Shown in pieces: positions 23,801 through 34,465 of a DNA stretch of 64,000 nt; position 1 is the first letter of the stretch, and every line of letters starts with the position of its first letter. The stretch lies in NCBI RefSeq assembly GCF_018143015.1, contig NC_054752.1, forward strand, positions 3,596,001 to 3,660,000. The letters are read 5' to 3'. The DNA is from Lytechinus variegatus (taxonomy: Eukaryota > Echinodermata > Echinoidea > Temnopleuroida > Toxopneustidae). Below the pieces are notes generated by a model, which saw only the letters and a list, made by a program, of their open reading frames with translations, was not told the DNA's origin and did not search any database. A program made the translations under genes and the position numbers.

Positions 23801-26800
23801 TTCGTTTTCGGATTAACGAAGATCGAGGTATAGGCAATTTACGTGTTTCGGAATTACGAACCTTCGGAATTACGAAGTGTAACCGATATTTCCGGCACTC
23901 TGAAGTGATTCTTTTGAATACAATTTGATGCACAAATTACAATTTAATAGATTGCATACTTGAATACCTGCATATAAGAGATAATAGGCCTATAAATTGA
24001 GGAAACCCTAACAAAAAATATTCCAGCCATTGAAAGAATCAGTGTTCATTTAAAAAGCTTACTGATGCCTCATTATTCATTGTCAATTTGTCACAGTGAC
24101 CTCCATGAAAGTACATGTATCCCTGCAATTTAGTGTTGCGTGTGATTGCTTTACTTGTTATTCCAATTTACTGAACAATACATGTATCATTCAGACATGT
24201 GGTAGCCCAGAGCAATGTATTAAAGTAGTCAAGCAGCAACATTGAAAATACATGTAAATAGAAATTAGGTTTATTGTGTTTTATCATAATGGCAATAAAA
24301 ACGTATCTTATGGTTGACAAGTTTATATGTATAGACCTTTTTTTTGGTTATTTGCTTGTCAATGTCAAAATTCTTTGGAGGCAGAATATTTTTTTATTGC
24401 TTGTCATATTCTTGAAAGAGAAATGATGATCATTTTGCAGTAATAACATTTTCTTTTGTCACACTAATACCCCTTGATAAAAAAAAATCTTGCAGGGGCT
24501 TGAATCATGATTTGAAAAATCTAAATTTTGAGTATGATATATAATTTCAAACTCTGTTTCTGATTATTATCTACATGTAGTTATTTTCTTGTGAAAATAT
24601 TTCACCAAAATATGATAATGAATAATGAGCAATGAACAAGATTTTGTTTTTCTTGAGAAATTATTTCAAAAACATATTTACATGTAAATAATGTTCACTT
24701 CCACAATGACTTCAATACACTACGTACAGGGATTTACAATATACTTGAGGTTTGGATGTTAAAACATAAAACCTTGTGATGAATTTTTGAACTTCTGAGA
24801 GTCCTAAAGTTAGGTTGAGGCTTTAACCCCATTATTTTCCTGGTTAGGTTCCTGACATGCATGTAAGGGTGTGTTTATGCTTCCATTGCGAGGACAGAAT
24901 CAGAGTTTTCAAACGTCGATTCAAAACGCCGATCATAAATGTGGTTCTGGGAGTGCTGTTTATGCTTAGTTTTCAGAGGCAAAATCACAATCTCCAGCTG
25001 GCTTCGCAGGAAAGCGAGGTCAAATTGGGCGCGCCTTTTTTCGAAAGTTTTTTTTTTGAGTGTTGTTATTACATGGAGATAACATGGAGCAATGCGATTG
25101 TTTTCCCCGCGGATTTTCATCTCACCGGAAGCATGTACCAAATGACATCATTTAAACACGTTTACGATCGTGGTTCTGTTTATACTTCCCCAGAAAGCCT
25201 GATTCTGGCCAAACGACGTTTACAAACGCACCTTTTTGTGAGTTTACGATTGGCGTTTTGAAACAGCGTTTAAATGAAAGTAAGCATGGACGCAACCGTG
25301 TTTTGGACTAATCACGTTTGGAAACGCTGACTCTGGCCTGAAAAGTGGAAGCATAAACACGGCCTAAGTTGATTACACAATCATACTTTTCCTTTCAGAC
25401 ACAGAGGAAATCCTCCAGGGTGAGTTTTTAACCCGTATCATGACCTACATACCAGGCCAGTTCATCGGGGGTGCCCCGCTGCTAACGGCTAAAATGTGCT
25501 ACGAAGCTGGACAGCTACTAGGGCAACTATCGACTGCACTACAAGTAAGATGTGGCGCCGTTCATGAGTTCTACTTGGTTTCAGATTTGGTTCTAGATCT
25601 AAACTTTTAAGTTTAAATAAGGTTTAGGTGTTAGGTTTAAACCTGCAGGTTTAAGTTTCAAGGTTGCCTATTTGAGGTTTTGATTATACAGGTTTTATAT
25701 GTAAGGTTTTGAGTTTTGGATTTGGTGTTCTAGATTTTGTTAATATTAAAGTTTAGGTTTGTGCTAGGTCAGTGGCCAACCGTGACCCGGAGAAGACAAA
25801 GCATTGGAGGGGCACAGTATCGTTCACAAACAATACAGTGCCCCTCTAATCATTGTCTTCTCTGGGTCGCTGTCCGCCACTGTACTAGATTATAGATTTT
25901 AGGTTTGAGATCGTAGGTTCTAACTGTTAGATTTACGTACAGGTGTACTGGTGTAGGTCTTATTTTCTAAGTTTTTGTTTCACCTGCATAGCAGTGTGAG
26001 ACTGTAGGCGCCGCTTTTCCGACGACAGCGGCGTCAACACCAAATCTTAACCGAAGGTTAAGTTTTTGAAATGACAGCATAACTTAAAAAGTATATGGAC
26101 CTAGTTCATGAAACTTGGCCATAAGGTTAATCAAGTATTTCTGAACATCCTGCCTGAGTTTCATGTCACATGACCAAGGTCAAAGGTCATTTAGGGTTGA
26201 TGAACTTAGACCATGTTGGGGAAATCAACATCAAAATCTTAAAACCTAAGGTTAAGTTTTTGAAATGTCATCATAACTTACTAATATATGGACCTAGTTC
26301 ATGAAACTTGGACATAAGGTTAATCAAGTATCACTGAACATCCTGCATGAGTTTCACGTCACATGACCAAGGTCAAAGTTCATTTAGGGTCAATGAACTT
26401 TGGCCGAATTGGGGGTATTTGTTGAATTACCATCATAACTTTGAAAGTATATTGGTCTAGTTCATTAAACTTGTAAATACAAGTAATCAAGTATCACTGA
26501 ACATCCTGTGCGCATTTCAGGTCACATGACCAAGGTCAAAGGTCAATGAACTTTGGCCGAATGGGGGTATCTGTTGAATTACCATCATAACTATGAAAGT
26601 TTATGGATCTGATTCATGAAACTTGGACTTAAGAGTAATCAAGTATCACTGAACATCTGCTGTGAGTTTCAGGTCACATGATCAACGTCAAAGGTCATGT
26701 AAGATCAATGAACTTTGGCCATGTTGGGGGTATAATGTTGAATTACCATCATATCTCTGTAAGTGTATTGGTCTAGTTCATAAAACGTTGACATAAGAGT

Positions 26801-29800
26801 AACCAAGTATCAATGAACATCTTGTGCGAGTTATAGTAGTTTTCAAAGTCAGACTGCTGCTATATTGAATCGCGTGATGCAGGTGAGATCGCCAGAGGCA
26901 TTCCACTTGTTATTTTATTTTATATTTTTTTTTTATAGATAATGATAATGAACTCATTGTGAACTTTAGAAAAGTACATGTATTTCCCGGGAATCCAAAC
27001 TTGCTACCCATGTTGAGAGCAGTGCACATGTAGGCTTGCATAATACATTCAATGCCCTGTTGAAGCTGCTGTTTGTAGGAAACGTTATAATAAAATGGAG
27101 TAAACATGACCATTGGACCCTAACATTGTAGAGTTTAGTCACATAGACATAAAATCAGTTGGGATTATTACTCTTCAAAGCATACACTGTTAAAAAAACT
27201 GATTTTACAGAAAAAAGAAGATTTTGCAGAAACCAATAACAGAATCATTCTGTAAATTCATAAAACAGGAATTTTTCTGCAATTTAACAGAACAGGTCTG
27301 ATTAAAAAAAGGGGAAAAGGGTGTTTTATTCAAGGAAATTTGGAAGATTCCATACACCAAATTCCTGTAAGATTACACAATCTGGTAAGATTGTACAGGT
27401 GTTCTCGAGACTGTGCTGCAGGAACTTCTTTTATTTTAAGGATAAATTTTCTAACAGTGTAGTGGGAGACAGACTTAATAAAGAAAATATATTTATTGTT
27501 AGTACCACACAGGCCTCATGGAAGGCCACTGAATTGGTGTTATGACACATAACTTATGTGCTACCCTATATAACTATCAGAAATCAATATGGATGAGTTA
27601 CCCATATTGGATTTCAAAAGCATCTTCTAAAAATTCAAATAAAAAAAATGTTCAGGGCTCATTTCATGACACATGTTATGATAACATAATTATGTGCAAC
27701 AACAGTTGAAAGCTACTATTTCATTGGCTGATAGTAAATAACTTAATTGGTATAGAATTTGTTATTATAACAAGTCTTGAATGAAATGATAGGCCTACAT
27801 GTACCCATGCAGGTCCGAATTTATATAGATTGTGTGAGATATTACCCAACTGCTTGTGCTAGGTTATATAATTTGATTATTCCTGGCAATTCCACAATAT
27901 ACAGTCAACCTTCAAATGGAATAATTAATTTGTTTGGTGTTACAGACAAGAAATAAGGTAATCGTTTTGTTAGGCAGGATTTGAACCCACAACCTCTGGA
28001 TTACTAGACCAGAGTCATAACCACTCGACCACTGGAGTGCCCTTAGTGACCCAGATTCAAGGATCCCAGAGATACATGTAGACAGTCAATCTTTTTTCCT
28101 GTTCAGCTCCATTTTTCTCACTTTAAATTAAAATCCAACTGATAATTTGATTGCATTTACAACTTTACATACGAACTATATAAACCAAAACAAATAAAAT
28201 ATTATGCAATAAGTAATTTGCATTGTGACATGTGTATGCCAGTGCATAAATCTTTTGTTAGGCGTACTTCAATGCCCCCCCCCCCCCCCCCCGATAGAAA
28301 TTTATGTAAAAAAAAAGAAAAGCAGCACCAAAACCCAATTTGTAATGGTGTTCTTTCATTGGTTTATTTTCAGTCTGAATATGTTTTTGATTTCAGATAA
28401 ATGCCAGTTGCGTAACGAAAATGATTTCATACAGAATCCAACAAAATGTTTGTATACATAAATATAGGCCTTTATAGCAAAGGATTCTGGAAGAAACTGC
28501 ATCATTGCTGATAAATGAGTAAAATAAGCGTGGGAATCGAGCAGAATGTCTGGTATTTTTCCAAGAATTAATAATACAGTGTCCCACATGTGCATACATG
28601 TATCTTTGTTTGTGATCTACAATTCTACATTGTGATTGTTTTTCAGCTTAATAAATAATTCATGATTTCACAAAGTTCAGTTTATGTAACTGTCCAGGGG
28701 CCTGTTTCATAAAGAGTTAGAACTGTTGTAACTTTGCCATTATGGCAGTTACCATGGCAACCTTGATTCTGATTGGCTGCTGAGCCCTGTTGCCATGGTA
28801 GTTGCCATAATGGCAAATTACAACAGATGTACATGTATAACTCTTCATGAAATGCTCCCCTGAACTAGATTCACCGTGTGATAAAATAACTTTTTTTATT
28901 AAATAGTTTATAGATTTTCTTGTGAAATCATTGTTTACTTTAAACTTTCAGTTATCTTTGATTTTCAGAATTACTCCGGTGATAAATCCATATTTATAAA
29001 GAGGGCTCACGAGTATGCCTGGTGTCTAGGTAATGTCTCCAGGGTTGGAAACCTATTGCATGTGCTCAAAGATGACTCCCAGAGAAAATTGATTCGAGAA
29101 GTACTGGATTCTTTTCAAGAAAAGGTCACGAAGAGAGAAGAAAAATTGACAAAAGGTACTTGCATTCATATGAAGCCCTTTTTTAGTAAGTTTTGGAAAT
29201 CCATGAAAGTGCATGTCAACCCTGACACCCTCCCCCCCAATAAAAAAAAAAAATCATATACAGTGTGAACTCTGGTGAAAATGTGAAAAACTGAGTCTTG
29301 TAAATGTAATTCATCAACACTGGAAACGGTTACAGTCACCACACTGCAAATACAGTGTTGCTACAACATATCACTGCATTGTACTAGGAGAGACTGTTCC
29401 AATGATTACTAGATTGTACAAATCTGTGTGTCTTCAAACAGTTTATGGCGAGCGATGTAAGATAGGAATGTGTTCTTGTGGATAAGTTGACAGATATCAG
29501 AGCAAAATTTATTTTTCTTTTACATAAACCACATCTCAAGTTGTGGCTCATTTGGAGTAAAACTATTAATTTGTGAGCTTTTTACATATCGATTCAGTTC
29601 ACTTCAATTCAATTTCAGGTCGAAAATGACATCTTAAAATGTGATCAAACTCCTTAGATCAGCGAAACACAAGACAGACAATGTACAAAATATAAAGTTT
29701 ACTGTCATTACTTATGCCTAATACATGTATTGCAACGTTTTTATGTCAATATAAATCTAGATAAATGGATAATGTTTTCTTTTTCTGGACTGTCATTTTT

Positions 29801-30277
29801 ATAGGATTCATTCATGGTGATTTTAATGACTACAATATCCTCGTTAGAGAACAGTCATCTTCGTCTCTTTGTAACGGTGCTGGCTCTGGGGATGAGAAAG
29901 ACGTCGCCGGAATTCTGGACTTTGACGACACGATGTACTCATCCATCGTCTACGACATCGCCATCGCGATCATGTACGTGATGCAGTGCACCAACCTTGA
30001 GCGCGACCCCATGGAGAGTGGGGGAATCATGCTCGCTGGCTACCTGTCGAAGCACGCCCTTTCTGGCGACGAATGGGAAGCCCTGTATTACTGTATTGCG
30101 GCACGTTTTGCTCAGTCGTTGGTCATGGGACTGTACGCCCACTCACAGCAGCCTCAGAACACCTACCTATTGAGCACCCAGAAGGTAGGCTGGCAGGTGC
30201 TCTTTGACCTCTGGGGTCAAGAGGTCGATGACCTTTATGGACAATGGAGAAAAATAATAAAACAATACAATGATTAA
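20689..30277 (+). CDS. HYKK: Hydroxylysine kinase gene, five coding exons
   Basis: Predicted GTP-dependent kinase that phosphorylates 5-hydroxy-L-lysine, a step in breakdown of collagen-derived hydroxylysine (role known from the vertebrate family). Joining the five exons gives one frame of 390 residues; the human protein is about 373. The introns have phases 0, 1, 0, 1 and all have GT-AG ends. The order of motifs follows the aminoglycoside phosphotransferase fold: an N-lobe strand FVLKLTN with Lys70, a middle segment TRIMTYIPG, the catalytic loop HGDFNDYN (His237, Asp239, Asn244), then GILDFDD with Asp272 as metal ligand. The vertebrate protein reads ILDFGD at the last site, so Asp replaces Gly there. 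No signal peptide or membrane segment is visible, so a cytosolic enzyme is expected. The next gene, UBR3, lies on the opposite strand about 19 kb downstream. The start is the first ATG after an in-frame stop at 20545. Confidence 0.93.
20973..21074. mobile_element. Short palindromic MITE in HYKK intron 1
   Basis: The arms TAGGGGAGATTGTGGTTAG and CTAACCCCGATCTCCCCTA are inverted copies meeting at a short centre (ACATTGTAATTTTCAATGTT). It is non-coding and only about 100 bp long. The family is not identified. Confidence 0.7.
21628..22262. repeat. Poly-G/poly-C repeat pair
   Basis: The left piece starts GACGGATCCAGGGGGGAAGG and the right piece ends CCCCCCCCGCCTGATCCGCC, an inverted form of the same edge. 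A second GGTGGATCTGGGATTTTC edge lies at 22011. A CG-rich stretch sits at 21770-21850, and an inverted CATATAGATCTAGATCT doublet at 21945-21975. It looks like two related elements next to each other or nested. Confidence 0.55.
22994..23243 (+). CDS. HYKK: HYKK exon 2
   Basis: The acceptor is TTTCTTACAG before GAATTC and the donor is AAAG|GTACTG (phase 1). It codes the N-lobe: SYDNQNLLIE matches the vertebrate SYDDQNFHV, and FVLKLTN carries the nucleotide-binding lysine. The rest is a helix and strand segment ending LEKLSFKHK. Confidence 0.92.
23415..23885. repeat. Fold-back array of ATTCCGAAGGTTCG units
   Basis: The left half repeats TTCGTAATTCCGAAGG and CCGAAAACGAAATGAGG; the right half repeats the inverses, AACGAACCTTATTTCGTTTT and CGGAATTACGAACC. 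The whole block could fold on itself. Both strands stay open for 80-94 codons because the unit lacks stops, giving low-complexity VRNSEGS- and NLRNYE-like peptides that are probably not genes. Confidence 0.8.
24864..25367. mobile_element. Palindromic-end MITE in HYKK intron 2
   Basis: The left end GGGTGTGTTTATGCTTCCAT is inverted at the right end as AAGTGGAAGCATAAACACGG. TAA flanks both sides and may be a target duplication. A 134-codon open frame inside matches nothing I recognise and is probably chance. Confidence 0.7.
25399..25544 (+). CDS. HYKK: HYKK exon 3
   Basis: The acceptor is TTTCCTTTCAG and the donor is CTACAA|GTAAGA. It codes EFLTRIMTYIPGQF and then YEAGQLLGQLSTALQ, matching the vertebrate strand YLVRLLTYLPGRP and the helix that follows. 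A palindromic element ends only about 30 bp upstream of the acceptor. Confidence 0.92.
25770..25882. mobile_element. 113-bp hairpin element
   Basis: The left arm CAGTGGCCAACCGTGACCCG and the right arm GGGTCGCTGTCCGCCACTG are inverted copies. The inner arms GGAGGGGCACAGTATCG and CAATACAGTGCCCCTC also pair. Almost the whole length is stem, as in a small MITE. Confidence 0.7.
25977..26900. mobile_element. Tandem-unit element carrying AGGTCAAAGGTCA
   Basis: The left edge TTCACCTGCATAGC and the right edge GATGCAGGTGAGATCG are inverted. Between them are about five units of 150-190 bp with the phrases GTTCATGAAACTTGGAC, AATCAAGTATCACTGAACAT and CACATGACCAAGGTCAAAGG. An inverted piece of the left end (AAGCGGCG-type edge, TTAACC stretch) also occurs at 13145-13260. 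The units contain direct repeats of AGGTCA spaced by one base (26177-26189, 26533-26545). Confidence 0.75.
27183..27463. mobile_element. Non-autonomous element with TACACTGTTA ends
   Basis: It begins TACACTGTTAAAAAAACTG and ends TTTTCTAACAGTGTAG, short inverted ends around 250 bp of A-rich DNA. It is typical in size for a MITE; no coding capacity is seen. Confidence 0.6.
27965..28045 (-). mobile_element. tRNA-like SINE head fragment
   Basis: Read on the minus strand it shows an A-box-like TGGTCGAGTGGTTATGACTC and a B box GGGTTCAAATCCTGCC. The outer arms do not pair as a tRNA acceptor stem, so it is a SINE remnant and not a tRNA gene. Confidence 0.6.
28390..28695 (+). repeat. Dispersed repeat, copy 1 of 3 (CAAAGGATTCTGGAAG family)
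   Basis: It shares the phrases CAAAGGATTCTGGAAGAAA, AAATAAGCGT, AATACAGTGTCCCAC and ATGATTTCACAAAGTT with 39500-39775 and, inverted, with 61570-61800. Non-coding. Confidence 0.7.
28697..28860. mobile_element. Palindromic MITE in HYKK intron 3
   Basis: GGGGCCTGTTTCATAAAGAG at the left is mirrored by CTCTTCATGAAATGCTCCCC at the right. Inner arms GCCATTATGGCAGTTACCAT and ATGGTAGTTGCCATAATGGC are a near-perfect stem. Confidence 0.8.
28969..29155 (+). CDS. HYKK: HYKK exon 4
   Basis: The acceptor is TTGATTTTCAG and the donor is AAAAG|GTACTT (phase 1). It codes a mostly helical stretch from NYSGDKSIFIK to REEKLTK, the least conserved part of the family. The EYAWCLGNV segment matches the vertebrate FIWNLKNV. 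Confidence 0.9.
29156..29804 (+). other. HYKK intron 4
   Basis: AT-rich intron of about 650 bp with no repeat or regulatory signal that I can support. Confidence 0.7.
29805..30277 (+). CDS. HYKK: HYKK exon 5 with catalytic loop and stop
   Basis: The acceptor is CATTTTTATAG before GATTCATTC. The exon carries the kinase signature HGDFNDYNILV, then GILDFDDTMYSSIVYDIAI, and ends KIIKQYND with a TAA at 30275-30277. Its 5' half is distinctly CpG-rich, unlike the flanking introns. The last coding segment (LFDLWGQEVDDLYGQW) is the unit that recurs in the 3' flank. Confidence 0.94.
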
Positions 30278-30740
30278 AACACAATTTTTTTAAAGTGAAG
30301 GGGGTTCATGGCCTTTATGAACAGTGGAGAAAAATAAATCTATATGAATTTTGTAAGTGGAATGTTGGTGACCCCCTAGGGTCAAGAGGTCGATGACCTT
30401 TGGAGCGATGGATGAAAAATCAAGAATAATTTTGTTGAATCAAAATATGAATTTGATGAGTCGATCTCGGTGACCTCTGGTGTCAAAATGTCAGTGGTCT
30501 CTATGGGCAGTGGAGGAAAAAGATAAAATAAACAATGATACACAATAACCTCATGGTTTGATAGTTGTTGACCTCGTGGGTCAAGAGGTCAGTTGAGAAA
30601 AATACTGGATCAGAACAATGAATCAAAATATGAATTCGGTGATTTGATTATTGGTGACCTCTAGTTTTTTAACTCTGGGATCAAGAGGTCGGTGACCTTA
30701 TACAAGCATTGAAGAAAAATAATGAAAATATTCAACTTAT
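30278..30740 (+). repeat. HYKK 3' flank: repeated copies of the gene's last coding segment
   Basis: About five degenerate units of roughly 95-105 bp follow the stop codon. Each resembles the end of exon 5: GGTCAAGAGGTCGATGACCT, then a GTGGAGAAAAATAA-like segment. They start near 30300, 30366, 30468, 30560 and 30650. The units do not keep a shared reading frame, so they most likely lie in the 3' UTR. Several contain nuclear-receptor-like half sites such as GGGTCAAGAGGTCA. Confidence 0.75.
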
Positions 30741-33700
30741 GAAATGAATAACTCAATGGAGATATATATTGCCTTTTCCATCATGTCTCAGCTTTGAAAA
30801 TACCTACCAGGATGATGTCTGTTGTTACTTCTCAGTTTGAGACGAAACTATGTACCACGTGACATTAAATTCTAATGGTCAATAAAGGGTCACTGTGAAC
30901 TACCCATTCTCATTCCAGTGATAAGTCATATTAACCCATATTTCAGAGGCCATTGTAAAATATGAATACCCGGTATCTAATTGGGCTGAGTCGGAGGTGT
31001 GCTTTATTGCTGCAATGTTTTGATAACCCTTGTATTCAAATTCATTTTCTCTAATCATTTGATTAAATTTCTAAACCTGCTTTTTTTAAATTTTAAGTGT
31101 AGTGATCTTTGATCATGGTAAAATATATATTGTTTGAGGTTGCAATTAGGGCAGGGGTTTCCAAATTTTTTTTCCTGTTGCACCGTAGATGCGACTTGTA
31201 AAGGAGTGTTTTGATGACACCAAAAATATTGCTATTTTTATTTGTAAAATGAAACGCACAGATATAGCACATTCAGGTGAAAATGATATTGCTTTATCAT
31301 TTGTTTCAATATTGTATTTATTTTGAAATGATATTGCGATTGATTCTTTGCAATCATAGCAGGTCTATTGAAATTGTGCTGAAAAAACAACTTTCTTGAT
31401 TGCAAGAAAACATGTATCTGATTATGCTAACAATTCTCTTGTTAATCGCTAGAGGGTATTCATTTGTCTCGCAATCTACTATGGTCAACAAGGAAATTTG
31501 TGATCACTCGTAAAAAGTGTTCACTAGCTTACAAGTTCACGAGCTTTCGAGTGCCGCTGCAACTCTTTATCAAGTGACGAAAATTATCTGATATCGTACT
31601 CTATTTATACTAATCTCCAGGACCGTACGCACAAATGCAAGAACAATAGGTGGGTACTGATCCGTTGTTGGGGACAGATTGAATGTCCTTGCTACATTTT
31701 TGGCTCTGCTTTGTGTAATAAAGGAAATAGAACTTTGTGATACATTGTTTTTAGAAAATATTTGTATACTACATGTTGCCTTATCCGAGAAGCCTTGGAC
31801 CAGCTGTTAAATAACAAATTTTCTTTAAGAAATGAAAGTGCACTTTTTTATGTTATATTGTATATTTCAGGTTTTATTGTAATAGATATATTTTACACAA
31901 CATTAATGAATGATAGTGGCTTTCATGAGAAGAAATTATACATGTATTGAATTCTGTCCATTGACTGTAGGGAAATAAGAATAAACATTTGTTTTGCTGT
32001 TTTAATGATCAAGTTTGCAATGTTGCCTATTTTTTGGCTTATTGTATCTTGATTTTTTTCTCAAACGATTTTCATCTATATCTTTAGACCTCTTCCATGT
32101 ATATTTGAAATTGATTTTTAAAGGATAATTCTATTTGAAGGTGTGAATGATATTGCCTGATTTTGGCAATAAGGGATCATAATTAGAAAATGGTGGAGAT
32201 TAGGCCTGTTTGTACAATTTTTTTGTTCTTCATGTTTTTAATCATTCTTGAATTTTTTTGCAATTCTAATGATGAATTTGATGTGAGAAAACCAATAATG
32301 TGCTATACCAAAGACATCTGAGAATATTTTTGCTTATTTCAACTTGGAATAAAAAATTCTTTATTATCATGGTGATTATTGAATCCTCATAGAAGAATTT
32401 TGATCATTACCCTCTTGGCCATAAATGTTATGTTTTTCTTTCAACCAAACTATGGCACTATGGTTTTCTTCATAAATTATGATTCATGAATCATGATTTA
32501 CTTTAAAAAAAGTGCATTTTATTGAGAATGTCTGTAGGCAGTTTTTCTTACATTCCTATCGCATAATGGGTGATAAAAAACAACTTAATTAAGAAATATG
32601 TCACAAACACAAAGTATATATACATATCCTGAAAGATTGTTATCTCCCTGATAGGTTGACATTATACATGAATGTATTATAGTTTTAGGCTCGGATAATG
32701 AGGAGGTAGTCTTTGTTATGATGTAAATTTTGTTAGTGTCAAGGTAAGGCTTGGCTACAATAAATGAATCCAAATGTTCATGAAAATATTTTCCTCCAAG
32801 AGTTGCAGTAAAAGCCGTCAAAAAACAACTTTTCAATTCAATGTATGTGAGTTTACAATGATGTTTACTGCAACTTATGTGAGGATTCATGGACATCTGG
32901 ATTCAATTCATCCATCGTATTCAGGCCTTAATTTGGCTCAAGTCAAAATTTACATCACAGCACATAATACCTCCTGATTATCCAAGCATAACCGTATACC
33001 ACACAAAAATTGTATCAAATTATTTCTTAGAAGATACTCTTATTGAGGAGCGTTTCATGAAAGGATCTATCAAGACATTTTATCTGACAAGTCCTGTTTC
33101 ATCCAACAATTACCATAGATATAGATAATGCTTAGTGTTTTCATAATGTATTGTTCTCATCAAATTGGCAAATTTGTGAGGCGCTAGATTTTTTGTTTTC
33201 TGACCTGCTTGATATCAAATACTATTTTATGGAATTACCTTGTAGATAGACCCTAAAAAAATATGGGTGGTTTCTTATTAAAAGCGGTTCTAAAAGTTAC
33301 GCATGACTGAACACACGACTTGAACATGTTCTTAGAGTCTAAGTCATCTAAATGGGGATATATCTTTTAACACAAGAAAGGATCACCAGTCGTGCATAAA
33401 TGTGATTGGGAAAGCAGCTTTTTTTAAATGGTCCCTGGGGCCCCCGTCTCTAAAATGCATGTTCATTCAAAATAATTTCTAGATATGTATATTCATACAT
33501 TCACTCTTTTCTTATGCTTCTTTTTGTTCAAAAAGTACATTGTGCAAATATCCTGTAGAAAAAAATTATGACGTTGATGGATTTCCATATAGATAATATT
33601 GATTGGATCAATCGTAACTCTTTGCAAGACGGGGCCCTGGGAGGCTTTTCATCAATATTTTCGTCCGACAAGTTGTCAGATCTGACAACTTTCCTGGATT

Positions 33701-34200
33701 CTGATTGGATGAGAAGCACTGTTACTATAGTAACTGTCGGATAAACAGGACTCCGACAAGTCCTTTCATGAAACGCTCCCCAGGTCTCTTAGGGCATGTA
33801 CAGTTAGTTTTTTCTTTTAATAGCACATCTTCCCTTATTATTCTGAAGAGATAAACTGAAGATTATAATTTTGCTTATTAGATATTGTAAGAAGTTTTTT
33901 TGCAGGTTAATCTGTATATTTTGTGTGTAGTATGGAACAGTACTTACAATGTCTTCTTATTCTAACCATTGGACTGTTCAAATTCAACTTCTCTGGCACC
34001 ATTTAACAGCAAAGTATTTGACAAGGTCCAAATGGTACCATGTGACCTAACATCATCATTGGACCATACAATGTATTACAACTTTTGGTCAAATTGACCA
34101 CCTGCACAAACTACATCGCACAACACCGAGACCTCAATAACTATTGTGTATTCTCAACACATTCTTAATTTCATGCAGCATCTGTACGTATATATGTATA
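30741..34200. other. Intergenic DNA downstream of HYKK
   Basis: AT-rich. 33261-33425 has phrases of the GATCACCAGTCGT MITE (GAAAGGATCACCAGTCGTGC), and 33480-33785 has phrases of the 43667 MITE (GACGTTGATGGATTTCC) plus an inverted GTCCGACAAGT pair. Otherwise nothing recognised. Confidence 0.6.
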
Positions 34201-34203
34201 TAT

Positions 34204-34465
34204 GGGGGATGTCGTGGTCTAGTGGTTACGACTCGTCTTTCAATCAGAGGGACGTGGGTTCGAATCCCAGCCATGGCGTGTTTTCCTTCAGCAAGAAATC
34301 TACCCACATTGCGCTGCTCTCGACCCAGGTGAGGTAAATGGGTACCCAGTAGGATTTATTCCTTGAATGCTTTTAGCGCCTGTATGGCAGCTCAGCTACA
34401 GCCGGGATAATAATATGATATACCAAGCACAGGAGGTTATAGACGCAATTATAGTAGCTGCGCTA
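34204..34465 (+). mobile_element. tRNA-derived SINE, 5' part (split by an insertion)
   Basis: The head has A box GTGGTCTAGTGGTTACGACT and B box GGGTTCGAATCCCAGCC; the body has CTCGACCCAGGTGAGGTAAA and TGGGTACCCAG. It reaches GTAGCTGCGCTATA, where the Tc1/mariner-like element begins; the tail resumes at 35848. Confidence 0.85.

Larger units (their letters stand above)
23244..25398 (+). other. HYKK intron 2
   Basis: This intron contains the TTCGTAATTCCGAAGG fold-back repeat (23415-23885) and a 500-bp palindromic-end element (24864-25367). Between them, 23890-24860 is AT-rich with no feature I can name. Confidence 0.8.
25545..28968 (+). other. HYKK intron 3
   Basis: This is the largest HYKK intron. 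In order it holds a GGTTTTAGGTTT-rich stretch (25600-25770), a 113-bp hairpin element, a five-unit tandem element (25977-26900), a 280-bp CACTGTTA-ended element, a tRNA-like fragment on the minus strand, a poly-C run near 28275, a copy of a dispersed repeat (28390-28695) and a 164-bp palindromic MITE. 27463-27960 is AT-rich with no feature seen. Confidence 0.8.

Noticed and set aside
24857-25261. 134-codon open frame near HYKK exon 3
   Set aside because: Lies inside a palindromic MITE with no similarity I recognise; HYKK splicing passes over it.
34204-34285. Possible functional tRNA gene with a perfect B box
   Set aside because: Part of a SINE with body and tail; other copies share the same non-tRNA sequence.
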